From Sepiola atlantica (lineage: Eukaryota > Mollusca > Cephalopoda > Sepiida > Sepiolidae): a stretch of 64,000 nt of DNA. Of this stretch, positions 12,306 through 25,388 are shown piece after piece; the first letter of the stretch is position 1, and every line of letters starts with the position of its first letter. The notes below the pieces were generated by a model. That model saw only the letters and a list, made by a program, of their open reading frames with translations, ran no database searches and was not told the origin of the DNA. The stretch is from contig OY744516.1 of assembly GCA_963556195.1 (NCBI GenBank), forward strand, positions 38,803,778 through 38,867,777. The letters are read 5' to 3'. Made by a program: the position numbers and the translations under genes.

Positions 12306-13554
12306 GTACGAAAAGAAGTCAAGTATGGGCAGGTGTTCCCGGCATGGACAAAGCGCGCACGGTTCTTGGTTCTGTCGAACCCCAGCTCTTCGGGTAAGTT
12401 TAGCCTTTTATCTTGTCGAGTTAATGAGTAACCTCACTGTCGTGGTAATAGAACTCCTTCAGAATGCCCACTCCCTACTTTCAATTTGTGTCCTCGGCCT
12501 TCCACAATTTACATTTATCTTGGAAGGACACCACCCACTCTCCAAACTTCATCCCTGTTTTTGTTTTTCTCCCACTTAGATCCCACTCCTATTTTGAGAT
12601 TGATCTGCTTGTTATCGGTTCCGAACAAACTAGAAAATAGTGGGCAGTCTAATATTTTGAAAGGGTTGAAGGGTCCTTCTAACCGGTGTTTGTTTCCTCC
12701 CCATTATACGCCAATGAGGTTCTGTATATATAACTATATCTATGAAAAATTTAAAATTTAAAATTAATTTGGGAATATACCAAAAAGGACGGCCCCTTGT
12801 GTAAATGTGGTATTGTGGTGATTGACATGATTCTAGTTAAAAGTAGGATAGATATTTTATTACTTTAGACCAAAGATGACCAACGACAACTATATGCCCC
12901 ACACGTTTGATGCTCTCGTGCCTAATTGTTGTTTTAATGTAATTTTTTATATGCTAATAAATAATTAAATTATATTATGAGTTCTCAGTATCACAGCGAC
13001 ATCAGACCTGAATTTTAAAGCAATATAAATATAATATATTAACTAGAGAGTGAAGAGGGATAGAGAGAGAGAGAGTAAAAGGGTGCCAGACACTTAACCA
13101 GCCATAGAGATATATACAGCCAATCAGTAGTAAGCTAGCCACCCTCTTCTTTATTTTTTCTTTCCTACTTATACCGGGTCGGTACGAATATTTTTTCTAA
13201 AGTTATCCATTTTTTATTACATCATTTTAATAAATGACTGAAAATAACGAGAAAATTATTGCACATATGTAGATAAAATAGTACAATAACGTTAAAAATT
13301 AATAACATCAAATATTCATTCACTATGCACCGTTTAAAATAGATATGCAAATTAGTCATTCAAATGAGTGTCTTTAGATCGGTCATCTTTACTATAAATA
13401 GAATATTTTGAGGTTATTTGCTTTATTATTGATTTAAATAACAGTAACCCATTTTATATACGAGAAGTAAATAAAACAAACTTTCGTATCTATTAATTAA
13501 GTCTTTATTTTTGCATAGTATCACCTAAAATAAATATATGTCACCACGATCACA

Positions 13555-13558
<4 letters not shown>
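12306..13558. other. Unassigned AT-rich spacer
   Basis: Plus-strand frames at 12304-12579 and 12486-12761 show no recognisable motif. A short (GA)n run lies near 13060. Nothing else is supported. Confidence 0.4.

Positions 13559-13615
<57 letters not shown>
13559..13615. repeat. (TA)n microsatellite
   Basis: About 57 bp of perfect TA dinucleotide. Confidence 0.97.
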
Positions 13616-13617
<2 letters not shown>

Positions 13618-13744
13618 CGGCAGCAAGTCATTTATTATACACGCGTCGTTGAAGACCACGTAGTTTTCTTTCTTCTCTATCTTCCTTGTTAATTTCTCGT
13701 CGCGGCGAGCGATTCGTCGGTTTTCTGGTGTTAATTAGTGAAGT

Positions 13745-13831
13745 ATGGCACCTAACGTTGTATCGCGAGCCATTCCTCGAGCGCTTTCAGTCTCGCGACC
13801 GTTTTCAGGGGGCTGTGTCTTATTATTAGTA
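13745..13831 (+). CDS. Candidate first exon with a basic, targeting-like N-terminus (weak)
   Basis: Within a short GC- and CpG-richer island (about 13640-13830), an ATG opens [20 protein letters not shown] followed by SGGCVLLL. The first 20 residues are Arg/Ser/Pro-rich with no acidic residue, which would suit a mitochondrial presequence. A GTAAGAG donor-like site follows directly at about 13829, before the frame runs into (TA)n and becomes meaningless. No downstream exon was identified, so this may be chance. The protein is not recognised. Confidence 0.2.
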
Positions 13832-13843
13832 AGAGCCGTATTT

Positions 13844-13847
<4 letters not shown>

Positions 13848-13899
<52 letters not shown>

Positions 13900-13940
13900 A
13901 GTATATATATATATATACTTTTATATTTATATATGCACTG

Positions 13941-13979
<39 letters not shown>
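13848..13979. repeat. Compound (TA)n array
   Basis: Three TA tracts separated by AAGAGTA and by a CTTTTATATTTATATATGCAC-type spacer. The array gives rise to meaningless Tyr-Ile frames. Confidence 0.95.
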
Positions 13980-13983
<4 letters not shown>

Positions 13984-14827
13984 ATAAGCAATTGAGTTAA
14001 ATGATGTGGGTTTAGAAAAACCACATATTGCAACAATACATTTTAAAAGAATATAAATATAGCGCATATCTTGCAACGTTTTATCTGATTATTCCCAGGA
14101 CACTGTGACATTTTAATTGTAAATGCCTATTTTTGCTGTTAAAATTGATTACTCATTCTCTTACAGGGAAATCAAAATTGCAACTCGCTGTGAATTGTTG
14201 GTTAACATGTGTTGCTTTTAAGCGCTAATTGTATCAACTATTTTATCAGTACCGCTTGATCATTATGCTTAATCCAAACTGAAAATTCGATCTGTTCATC
14301 TCGATGACGTCTTTTTAACAATGCAGTTATCGGGAACGTATTTTATATTTTCTTTGTACTTCCGTTAAAAAATACTGTTTTTCTCATTTTTTTCTTCTAT
14401 TTCTACTGCTACTATTTCTTTAATAGCTCATCCTCTATTTCGTCCTCTTTTTACGACTCTTTCAAAGTAATTTCCCTATAGAATTTCTTTCCGAGATTTT
14501 CTTTGAAACAGTTTTAACCTGTTATCCAAAGACAATCCGCAATGTTTCTTTTGTGCATTAAAAATATTTTTTAAATTTTAGATGCGTTATATTTCGCGTT
14601 TCACACGTTGTCAAGGTCGTTAATGTTTAGGTGAACATTCATATTGCATTTCACGGCCTGACTAGACATTTGCAAGAATTTCACTTCTGATACGTCTTAA
14701 ACTTCCTCGTGAATTTCAGAAGTGGATTTCTTTCAAATTGTGCTCCCATACGCGCACACACGATCACACAAATACGCATGCACGCGTACAGACACCGATA
14801 TTCACATGAATACATGCACATATAATC

Positions 14828-14828
<1 letters not shown>
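13980..14828. other. Unassigned spacer
   Basis: AT-rich with no supported gene or element. Confidence 0.4.
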
Positions 14829-14916
<88 letters not shown>

Positions 14917-14955
14917 AGGAGAGAGAGAGAGAGAGAGAAGGAGAGAGAGAGAGAC
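14829..14955 (+). repeat. (TA)n followed by (GA)n
   Basis: A long TA array with one ACA interruption passes directly into (GA)n with AGGA interruptions, ending near 14955. The same TA-to-GA succession occurs at 35.9 and 50.6 kb. Confidence 0.95.
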
Positions 14956-16345
14956 TATAGAGTGAAGAATATAGGATGAGTAATGATTTTCTGTGCTATT
15001 TTTCAAAGACGACGCTAATCCTTTACGTCTTTACTTTTAATAGGCTTAGAACCATATTTCTCATATTTTGCAGAAGGGCAAATAGAAGAATTAGTTCAGT
15101 TATGCTACAGTCTGTGCTCTTTTATTAAAATGCTTTCCTATGGAAATTATTTTTGAGTTAAGTATTATGATGAAGTAAACTGCTTTGTTTCTGTGCGGTG
15201 CGATTTTATATGACATAGAAGAATGCGTATTGCATTTTGGTTTATACATTACTAGTTTTCCCCAACTTTTGTTAGTTTAATTTCAACGTACACGCGTAGG
15301 TTATATTCACTGATGCTTCATAAGAATTATGGTTGACCTCTTTTAATAAAAACAACATATTTTATTTTGGCTATTCTAACACAACTAGTACAATTCGATA
15401 GATGTGCATTGGATTTAGTCAAATGTCATCAACGAAATATCGCTAATAACAACTTGTATGCGAACTGAAAGTGAACAATGATATATATATAAGGACATTT
15501 CATGTTCGTACGTATGTTAACACTATCTCCTCTTTCTGTTAAAATAAAATCGCCCTATCGGCGAAGGCACAATGCAAATAAGTAATTTAGAAGTACCACG
15601 TATTGAAACTAGAACGTAAATACAATTCTATAGGCTTTGGGCTAGGATCTAACTAGTATCCATTCAGTCCTCGGTCGGAGGAGTGAAACTCCTTCTTGAA
15701 TTTGAGGTGAGGGAGAAATTGAATGTGGAATAGGGTGATAGAGGGATAGTGGGGAGTGTACCATCAGAGATGGGATAGGCGGATAGAGACCTAGCGATTG
15801 AAATGGGGATATAATAGTAATATGTCACTTCTACAAGATTTTTGGAGATAAACAGGCATAACAGCTTAGATACGTTTATTTTATTTTGAACAAAGTTGGT
15901 ACAGTAAGATTGTGGAGTCTGAGTTCGCATCCGACACAAATATATAGAACATTTCATAAACTATTACAAGTTTTTTTGGGATAGACCTCATAACCAGATA
16001 TATTATGAAAGTGCATAAACCAGAATATCTACGCACTATGCTTCATTTTGAACGAAGGACGTACAATAAAATCGTTTCCGCGGCCGCATTATATTTATAA
16101 AACTTGAATGTTACATTTTACATTAGTTTAGTTTCAATAACATAGAACAAAAATAATTTAAATAGATATACGGGTTTCAAAGTTCGGGCAAGATTACACA
16201 TGTGCGCTAAAAGACTATCATGTGATAAATAATTGCGTATAGGCGATGAAAATGGTTTTATGTTGTTGTGTTATTAAACAAAATAGTTAAGTGTTGTTAA
16301 GAAAACTTATTCTATCTACATATATACAAATATACATATGTATGT
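14956..16345. other. Unassigned spacer
   Basis: About 1.4 kb with no recognised element. A minus-strand 97-codon frame (15664-15957) is pyrimidine-rich (Ser/Pro/Tyr) and lacks recognisable motifs. NotI-like GCGGCCGC occurs near 16080, unusual for this AT-rich context. Confidence 0.4.
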
Positions 16346-18640
16346 ATATGGACATTTTTGTAATTAATAACCTGGCGTGCTCTAAAATACCTGACTAGTA
16401 CATGAGCGCAGGAATACCCGTCTCGGTATGATGGACCCGTAGAACTTATCAGGTCATCCACGTAGGATAAGTGGCACTGTGATACAAAAACTGTGCTACT
16501 GACCACTTACGTTTTGGCAGCAAACCCTTGGGGGAAGGTTTTCTTAGTTCTAATCGAAAACATTCCTAGAGCTGGTGTCGCGAACAAAATATCCGGTTTG
16601 CAAACCTAAATTGCTTAAGAAATAGATGGGCATTACCTATTGCCCGGCCTTTGCACACCTTCTTTGCCAGGAGCAGAAGTACTATCGCAGAGACACCTCG
16701 AAGAAACTCAGTTATTGGCCTTGTTTCCTGACTTCAACGCTGTCTCTCATTCTGTTTATCTGGACAACTTGGCGAAAGCTTTTTTCACTTATATTCCTTA
16801 TACCGTTCTCCTTCGACCCAGGACTGTACCCTGCTAAACTTTGTCTCTGAAAGCATAGATACATCACTCTCACTTGACTTGAGTTCCCAAATACATGTAT
16901 TTGGGGATTTTAATGCACACCACCGTGACTGGCTAGGATTCACCAGCTATACAGACGCAGCTGATAACCCCACGTAGTTTCTCCGTAGCACTCTCCCTCT
17001 CACTGATCGTGTGAACCAGCAAAACTCACTTCTCAACTTATTCTTGACCTTACCACGCGACTCTTATGTGACGAATGCCCATAACCCGCTCTGAGAACGC
17101 TCATTACTTTGTAGTAATGATTGATATCACCATACAATCTCGTCTTTAAGGCGATGAGCTGTTGCTCAAAACGACGAGATACTACAAGCAGGCTTATTTT
17201 GATTCCATCAGATATCATATCAGATACGCCCCATGGACCGAAACCTTTTATCTTCCTGCTGATCAGTGAGAAAATGAGGTAAACAAATGGTTCAAAGACG
17301 ACATTGAAGCACATGTCCACATTCGAAAATTCTACAGCAAGCCTCACTCTCCCCAACGGTTCACCTCGAAATGTGCAGCTGCTATTCCTAAGAGGCAGCA
17401 AGCATTCCGAAAACTCGACCGATATAAGTTTACTCCGAATCTAGGGCTGTAGCACTATATGTATCCAAAGACTTTGTCAAGATCTGGTACCAAGAGCTTC
17501 AAGTTAATAAAATTAATAAATTAATAAAAAAGTGGACGCACATTTACTAGAATTTGTTTCTTCCTAACCCCCCAAAAAAGATTCAGGTTACCCTCAATGG
17601 CCGTTTATCTTAAAAAACATGACATAAATGCAGGTGTACCTCAGGGTTGGATCTTTGTACTTTTATTGTGATTATGATTTTCATAAACGACTTCCCTGAT
17701 GATATTGTGCCTGAGATTGGTATATTTGGTGACGACACCACACTCTACTCTCATCATATTGGCAAAACGGACGCGCACATATCTGAGGCAATGACTGAAT
17801 TCTTAAAAAGTTACCTCCAGTCTGTGCTGAAATGAGGTCGTAAATTGATTGTAACATTTAATGCAGCTAAGGCAAAGCTCCTTTCCTTCAACAACTACAA
17901 AGTATCTCTTCAACCACCAGTTTCCATGGCAAATAACACTCTATCTGAGAGTGCAACGTTCAAATACATTAGCTTAACATTCACAGGTAACATGAATTAG
18001 AACAGATACATAGAAAACATTTCAAAAGCTGTTACAAAGAAGGTGGGCTACATCTAGCGTTCTAGAAAACTTCTCACACTTGACAGTATCCTATATCTCT
18101 ACAAATCAACCATCTGCCCATGCATGCCCATTGTTGCCACATTTACGTTGGTGCATCATACACTAGTGTATCCAACTAAGACAAGGCCCAACAAAGAGTC
18201 GCTAATCTGATAGGTCACTCATATCCACCAAGCTCCAGTTCCTGTCCCATCGCCGAAATGTTGCATCATTGTGCTTGTTTTACTAGTACTTCAATGGAAT
18301 GTGCTCCGATGAACTTGTTGCTTTTGTTCCTCCTCTGTGTAAATACACTCCACCAATCTACAATCAGCTTAATCTCATCCGTTTAAATTGGAGGTCTCCA
18401 GATACCGGACAGCCTTCTAATTCAATCGCTTCTTTACTGCCGACCTTTTAAATACCCTCCCTCTTCCCTGCTTCCCCAACTGTACTGATATGCAGAAATT
18501 TAAAACTAATGTGAACTAGCATCTTGCTGCACAGCTCCCAATTTAGGATGACCCACAAAACGTTCACTCTAACATTCAGAAGACCCTTAGTCTACAGTGG
18601 CAACTTGCTTTGTTGGGGGTCAACTATGTTAACAAAAAGT
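16346..18640 (+). mobile_element. LINE A copy 1 (APE-type, CR1/Jockey-like), internally deleted
   Basis: A plus-strand non-LTR retrotransposon. Its 5' region (about 16360-16720) aligns with the start of copy 2 at 44.85 kb, sharing motifs such as CCTAGAG and GGTTTGCAAACCTAAA. The AP-like endonuclease is marked by FGDFNAHHRDWLGF near 16900. Reverse-transcriptase palm pieces follow: INAGVPQG near 17630, then FINDFPDDIVPEIGIFGDDT (17647-17835), where the FxDD core reads GDDT. The C-terminal part runs through NYKVSLQPPVSMANNTL to about 18510. The segment between the endonuclease and the palm is missing, with an AATTAATAAATTAATAAA stretch at the break near 17505. Stops and frameshifts are frequent. 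Confidence 0.85.
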
Positions 18641-18949
18641 AACGAACATTATTTCTATATATGTCACTATACTTATACCCCTTCTCATCTCATCAATTGT
18701 GTGTGCATCTTCGAGCCTCATTTGAGAAATTGTCTATTATGAAATGTAAAAGTAAGAATAAAAATAGTAACGTAGTTTTATGGGTGAGTGATAGGGACAC
18801 ATAGGGTTCTTCATTCTAACCATCGATCTGGTTATGATAAACATCCTCTAATAATCATTTGTGTGTGTCATCATGAACCAAATTTTAAATCCAGACTAAA
18901 ACTAAGCCAAACAATCGGCTGGTATTAAATTTATATTTTATTTAATTTC
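18641..18949. other. Spacer between two LINEs
   Basis: Probably includes the last bases of the LINE A 3' tail. No separate feature is supported. Confidence 0.35.
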
Positions 18950-20932
18950 TAGTATATGTAAGCAATTGCAAAGGAACGAAGAATAGAAGAAATTAAAATT
19001 AGAAACAAAAAAAGTAAACATACTCCTCTGATACATCTCAACATATACTATCATAGACGTAAAACATGTTTTATATGCAGAGGCAAAATCAGTACGCAGT
19101 AAACTTAAAATATAAACAAAAACGGGCCAAAAGAATGGACCGAAAAACCTCGATGGTAAATAGGACTTTAAACTCAGCTCACAAAACTTTAAAAAGTAGC
19201 AACACGGTAATTAAAAAGAAAGAACGTAACGATTACAGAGAATAATTCTAACTCACAAGGTAAGACTAAATAAGAAAACTGAAGAATTAAAAAATAAGTT
19301 AGTTGCAAAAGAAGGAAGACTGAGACAATACATATACAAATGTGAACAGAACAAGCAAAACAGGACTTATGAAATGTAAACGGAAGAATTACAGGAACGG
19401 AACAAACAGACCCAGCATAAACACAACACTTCCAGAGACAGATTTGTGGGAAGCCTCAAGAGTACAACAGAATGGCATAATGAGTTAGAAACATGAAATA
19501 ACTTCATGAAATTAAAGAAGGATCAGAAAAATAAAATGGAAATCCCCCTCAAAACAGCCCTAAAGAAAATGACAAACTGGAAAGCGCCAGGCTACGATTG
19601 AATACGTGCTTATTAGTTTGATAACAAAACACGACCCTTCATGAAATATTAACACAAAAACTGAGAGTATGTATCAGCAAAACAGATGTACCAGAATGAA
19701 TGACAAAAGGAAGAACTACGTTAATACAGAAAGACGCCGAAAAAAGAACGACCCCCGAGCAACGACAGATCAATAACTTGTTTAGCAACCATGTAGACAA
19801 TCCTAACGTCACAACTGAGAGAACAAATTTACCACTCCCTTAACAATCGTTGACTAATACCCGAGGAGCAAAAGGATGCTGGAAAGGAAATAAGGGGACG
19901 AACGACTTGTTATATATATAGATCAAAAGATCCCGAAAGAGGTAAAAAGAACGAAAACAAGATAGCGATGACATGGATTGACTACAAGAAAGCCTCAAGC
20001 ATGGATAATTGAATTTTAAAGAATGTACAAGATATCCGACAAGAATTTAAAATATCATCAAGAAAGAAATGGGAACATGGAGACTAGAAGTGACAGCTGG
20101 AAGACATCACATCACTGAGATAAGTCTACAGTGTAACATCTTCCAAGGAGACTCTATCAGCACTAATGTTTATCGTAGCCATGATGCCACTCAACTTCAT
20201 CTTTCGAAAATGTGATGCCGAATACAAGTTTACAGACACAAAACAAAGAATACATTACCTCATTTATATGGACGACTTGAAGCTATTTGAAAAAAACTAA
20301 AACAGACTGGAAAAAACTGATGCACACGACCAGAATCTTTTAGCCAGGACATTCAAATAGAATTCCAAAGATGTAAAGTGTGCATTGCTAGAGATGAAGG
20401 GGAACACTGGAGACGGAGGAGGACATGGAACTACCCAAATCAGAAGAGATGAGGGCACTCGGTGAACATAATACCTACAAATAATTTGGAGTTCTGGGAG
20501 CAGATACCATCAAATATACGGAAATGAAAGAGAAGATTAAAAATGAATACCTGAGAAAACCACGAAACTCTGAGAAACAACGCGATATAGAAGTAACCTT
20601 GTTAAAGGAATCAACATCTGTTACTAATAATATATTCTGGACCATTCATAGGCAGAAAAGTAGAACTTAGGAATGTTGACTAGAAGACGAGAAACCTAAT
20701 GACCATGCATAATGTACTAACTCCGAAAGATGACACTGACTGATTCTACGTGAAAAAGGAACGAATGGGGTAAGAAAACTGGTAAGTATAAAAGACCTGG
20801 AAAGATACATAACTCAGAACACAGAAGACTGCTCAGCGCTACAAAAAGACCGTACAAATGAAGAATAAAGGAGATAGCGAAACCAAAACAAAAAAATACC
20901 AGTAAAGAAAAGCAGGAATAGACACGGCTTCA

Positions 20933-21337
20933 TTGACGATTCATAAGAATAACAAGAGAAGAAACTCACGAATACACCTAGACATGTCTATCAAAAAACA
21001 CTTGAACAGAGAAACGGGATACCTACTGACAGCTGCACAGAACAATGCGATTAGAGCAATCTACATTAAATCTGAAATACATAAAACCCAGGAAAACAGT
21101 AAATCTTTACTCTGTGGACAAAGAGACAACACTGTATATCACATAATATGTGAATGCAGACAACTAGCCTCAAAAGAATACAAGAACAGACAAGACTGCG
21201 CGGGGAAAGTAGTACAGTGGGAACTATGCAAAAGACTGCGTTTTGACCATGAAAAAATGATACAAATACAAACCGGAGACAGTACTGGAAAACGAAAACC
21301 ACTAAACCCTTTTAGGTATGGAGTTACACACAGATAA
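20933..21337 (+). pseudogene. RLE LINE C-terminal open segment with zinc-finger-like motif
   Basis: The longest surviving frame of this element, 134 codons. The first half has HLNRETGYLLTAAQNNAIRA, a block conserved after the thumb in this class. Next comes LLCGQRDNTVYHIICECRQL, where C...HxxxxC is kept but the first Cys of the usual CxxC pair appears replaced. YKNRQDCAGKVVQWELCKRL follows, matching the class pattern K..RHD..A...HW.LC. It lies immediately upstream of the endonuclease region, as expected for R2-type order. The frame ends within the linker at TGDSTGKRKPLNPF. Confidence 0.8.
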
Positions 21338-21425
21338 ACTTATTTAAGCAAACTCCAGGGAACATCATCTGTTTTTTTTTTGTTGAGTAATTTGTGATGA
21401 TGACCTGTTTGAGTACTCTTAGTTA

Positions 21426-21427
<2 letters not shown>

Positions 21428-21488
<61 letters not shown>
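21428..21488. repeat. (AAT)n microsatellite inside the RLE LINE
   Basis: About 20 uninterrupted AAT units. They sit between the zinc-finger segment and the endonuclease segment of the RLE LINE. On the minus strand they create a poly-Leu frame. Confidence 0.97.
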
Positions 21489-21910
21489 TGCAAACTTTAT
21501 GAATTGGACCACAATTAGACGTGGTATGAGTAAAAGCCAGAAGTGGTACAGGAGATGCGCGTACAAACTGATAAGGTTCTTGAACATTAAACACCCGACT
21601 TAATCTTTCTAAACAAAAACAAGAGAACTTGCTTAATCATTGATATAGCCTGCGCCTTTGATACCTCAGTGCAAGCGAAAGAAGCCGAGAAAAAATATCA
21701 AGATCTAAAATGGGAATTAGACTATGGAAATGTAAAGAAGTAAAGGGGATTCCCGTTATAATAGGACCGCTTTAAACCATAACGAAAAACCACCACAAAT
21801 GGCTTGAACAGATTGACGAGACAATTTCTTTTCCAATTCTGCAAACCGTTTGCCTGTTAGGAACAGCAAATGTGTTAAGGTACGGCTTGAATGTCTAAAG
21901 TAAAGGGGAT

Positions 21911-22799
21911 TGACTTGATGTTCACAAAAGAAAACTCCAACTGAAAACATCAAAAAGTGAAGACTACTATGCAATAATAATAATAATAACAACAATAATA
22001 ATAATAAAAAATAATAATACTGATAATATAACTGATATGTATAGAAGAGTGAATGGATTCTACGATAAAAGAACAGGTAAAATAAATAAAACAAAGTACA
22101 GAACAGCTGAGAATTGCTGCTGAGATAAACAATACGGAGAGAAGCGGAACCGGAAACCAACAGGGATAGAAAACTTAATGGGACGATGTATAAGACTGAG
22201 CAAAGAAGAGACACAAAAGACATGGCTACGAAAAACACTAACCGAGAAACTGAATGGCTATTGATAACCGAATAGAACAACACGATCAGAACGAATTATA
22301 TCAACACTTAAATAGACAAAACCCAGGGAAACAGTATATGGTGATGCAGTTGAAAACGAGCCGAAGCGGTAACTAACACTAGCATAAAAACACACAAAAA
22401 GGGCAAAACTGCTGGGAAAGGCAGCAAAGTGAACATACAAACGAAAGGTACAGACACAAACCGGAAACAGTGCCGGAAAGTAAAAATACCACTTTTTCAA
22501 TGACACTGAGGTATAATTGAAAACATATCAAGCCAGAACACTAGATGTGTTAATAATCTAACAATGTCGTAAATATTGCCGTTCTAGCAGATTACAAGTT
22601 TGAAATTAAGGAGGTAGAAAAACATGCAAATATATAGCACTTTCTAAATTGATAACATTACTTCAATACAAATATATGTAAATGACCAATAAACAGTTCT
22701 GAAAAAGAAACTAGGGTTAATTTCATTCAAAGGGAAGATTGACCGGCACTGAAAACGAAGATGAAATATTAATGAAAATATTTAAGATCATAGCGAGAG
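21911..22799. other. Unassigned, retroelement-like spacer
   Basis: AT-rich and A-rich on the plus strand, with a short AAT/ACA repeat near 21972-22020. Style and A-bias match the flanking RLE LINE debris, but I cannot align a domain. Confidence 0.35.
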
Positions 22800-22960
22800 A
22801 AAAAACTAAGTAAATACATGGAACCTACTACCGAATTAAAAGTAATATGAAACATGAAGAACATTTCTGTATACCAATAATTGTAGGAATCCTAGGATCA
22901 ATTCCTCAAAAGCTTGCAAAACGAAATATCTGCACATACAACACAGATCAATTATGTAAA
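22800..22960 (+). pseudogene. Second RLE LINE fragment (endonuclease-end block)
   Basis: The plus strand reads IKSNMKHEEHFCIPIIVGIL followed by GSIPQKLAKR. This matches the block of RLE LINEs in which a Trp/Met-Lys helix is followed by VIPIVIGALG and a Ser/Thr-Ile-Pro. It is a short isolated fragment on the same strand as the larger copy upstream. Confidence 0.7.
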
Positions 22961-24079
22961 CAGTCGAAATATTAAGGAACATTTCTTAGTTGTGGAAACT
23001 AACCCTAATAACCAACAGACGCCAACCATCCACAGATAAGTTGAAACAGAAATAACTGAAACTGTTAGATATCAAATAATTTGGATGCCCCCCTCCCCCC
23101 AAAAAAAGAAGACAGACAGTATCGGCAAGTACTGCATGAAATAGTCGTCAAGGAAAATCGAAATAGCGATGAAGGTGAGAACCTTTCAGACTTTCACTGG
23201 AGTATTCTGAATCATTGGAGAGACTTATTGGCACGAACATTCTAGAAAAAAGCAACAGTCGTTGCTAAAGAGAAATAAATCGTAAACGGCTGCTGCGGTA
23301 ACGCAAAATGATTTGCATCGAGTATCAAAAAATCAGAAAGTGCTAGAAATTTGGAGAGACCTTAGGAACACATATTGTTATTTCAAGTGAGAAATCACTA
23401 CTACTGAAATGTGTAAAAAAACATCTGCTAAGTAAATAATAATGAAAAAAAAACATGAAAATACAAACGTAACAACTCGCCTAATCAAGTCCATCAGAAA
23501 GAAAAAAAGACTATGTCATTGATTTCGCCATCCCAGCATGTTACAGTTGTAAGATCAAAAGGGCAGTACAATTATGTAAATTCAATGTACGAGCTAAAAA
23601 GAATATGAAACACGAAGAAAATTGCTCTAATACAAAGACGCTATAAGCGATTGAAAAAAAAAACTGGAAAAAAGACTAAAATGAAATTGGAATCAAAGGG
23701 AGGATTGTTACGACACAGATGCACACACACATGGATTATTAAGGAAAATCTTAGAGTGCGGAAATCATCTCAGATAACCAAGTAATTCTGACCCACCAAT
23801 AATAAATTGGGAGGAACATAAAACAAAAACAAAAAATAACAGTATTTATATTAGTAAATTGTAGACTGTAATTCTGAGGATGCTCATTCCCGTTTAAATT
23901 TTATATTTGGCAAAAAGTCAATGTTAAATAGCTGTTGCGAGCACACAATATGATTAACAATTGTGATAGAAAGATTAAGAGAGTACACACAATCTGGAGA
24001 GACTCGTTTTCAGTGAGACTTCAGAGAACACCACTTGCTTTTGATGATGACATTCTTAGCAAGTAATAAATACTACTGC
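22961..24079. other. RLE LINE debris, poorly resolved
   Basis: Near 23585-23640 the plus strand reads NSMYELKRI followed by a stop and NTKKIAL. This resembles the helix that precedes VIPIVIGALG in the RLE LINEs, which suggests a third fragment. A poly-C/poly-A junction lies at about 23090. Nothing else is assignable. Confidence 0.4.
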
Positions 24080-24423
<344 letters not shown>

Positions 24424-24759
24424 GGATTTGGAAGTGCATTTAGAAGACTTCCGAAAAACCTAGATAATAGTCCTGGATAAATTATAGATAAATGGAGATC
24501 TGACACCGTATTAGTTGTCACTGATTAAAAAAGCTGAACTATTAAAAAATTATCGAGTGCTGAAATCAATCTACATATACAGGTTACACACTGTAATAAC
24601 AGGTAAATTGAAATAAAATAGAACTTTGTAATCATAATTAAAAATATATATGGAACATGCGAACGAAAGTGAACGAAATCTACTTAAGTAAACAAACAGG
24701 AATAGTACTAGAATGTTACACCCCCCCCCCCATGAAAAAACGCACTAGTATCGCCATTA

Positions 24760-25140
24760 TGTGTTAGTTATCACCATTAATGGCTCTGGTGGATCAGAGA
24801 ATATAAAGACAGAGAAAGGATAGCACCATCCAGATCTCCATTTGAAGGTTACGGAAAGTGCTGGCATCCTAGAAGGATTACTGTCAACTAAATTCAAAAG
24901 ACAATCACTGGCGGTGATCAACGAGAGAATGACGGAACTGGTTAAGGTGAGGACACAATGCAAGTGTGATAAAAAGAACCGTAGAATATGGGAATTCCCG
25001 AGGGACATGCTTTCACTCAGACTCCAATGGATATCTACCGGTTTTACCAGTGCTGATCAGTGGTAATGACTCATGTGGACACTCCCAGTGAGTAAGAGAC
25101 TTAGTGGTATCCATAGTAACATTTAAATCTAAGTTTTTTT
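24760..25140 (+). repeat. Repeat X, copy 1
   Basis: First and longest copy of an interspersed family found four times here. Its diagnostic core runs ACGGAACTGGTTAAG, GTGTGATAAAAAGAACCGTA, TTTCACTCAGACTCCA, ATCAGTGGTAATGACT and CACTCCCAGTGAGTAAG. One frame (24842-25066) contains DMLSLRLQ and another ends HVDTPSE. These resemble the extreme C-terminus of RLE LINEs, so it may be a LINE 3' end. Confidence 0.8.
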
Positions 25141-25149
25141 CATTGTTTT

Positions 25150-25388
25150 TTTTACAACGAGGGAACGACGGAACTGGTTAAGTGTGATAAAAAGAACCGT
25201 AGAATACAGGAATTCCTGCGAGACATGCATTCACTCAGACTCCAGGGAATACGTACAATTTTTACAAGTGATAATCAGTGGTAATGACTTATGTGAACAC
25301 TCCCAGTGAGTAAGAAACAATAATACACTTATGGGTATCCATAGTAAAATTGAAATCTCAGTTTTTTTCATTGTTTTTTTTACATATA
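25150..25388 (+). repeat. Repeat X, copy 2 (tandem duplicate of copy 1)
   Basis: Begins right after copy 1 with the same ACGGAACTGGTTAAG...AGAACCGTAGAATAC core. It ends with the same CAGTTTTTTTCATTGTTTTTTTTACA-type tail, split by a few substitutions. The shared tail and spacing show a local tandem duplication of about 230 bp and not an independent insertion. A short segment (GTGAGGACACAATGCAA) present in copies 1 and 3 is deleted here. Confidence 0.8.

Larger units (their letters stand above)
18950..21910 (+). mobile_element. RLE-type LINE (R2/NeSL-like), degenerate but readable end to end
   Basis: A plus-strand retrotransposon with a restriction-like endonuclease rather than an AP endonuclease. 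In order it reads: KKMTNWKAPGYD near 19565 (pre-RT block); RSITCLATM near 19765; AMTWIDYKKAS near 19965; FQGDS near 20140; YLIYMDDLKLFEKN near 20260 (catalytic Met-Asp-Asp); a long open segment 20933-21337 with RETGYLLTAAQNNAIRAIYI and the zinc-finger-like LLCGQRDNTVYHIICEC; then VQTDK, TPDLIFLNKNKRTCLIIDIA near 21600 and CLLGTANVL near 21850. The PD-(x)n-D arrangement is the family endonuclease signature. Part of the C-terminus is separated by an (AAT)n array at 21428-21488. Confidence 0.85.

Noticed and set aside
21756..22283. 175-codon minus-strand frame with a poly-Leu stretch
   Set aside because: It is antisense to RLE LINE debris and an AAT array. There is no conserved motif, while the plus strand carries the recognisable CLLGTANVL block.
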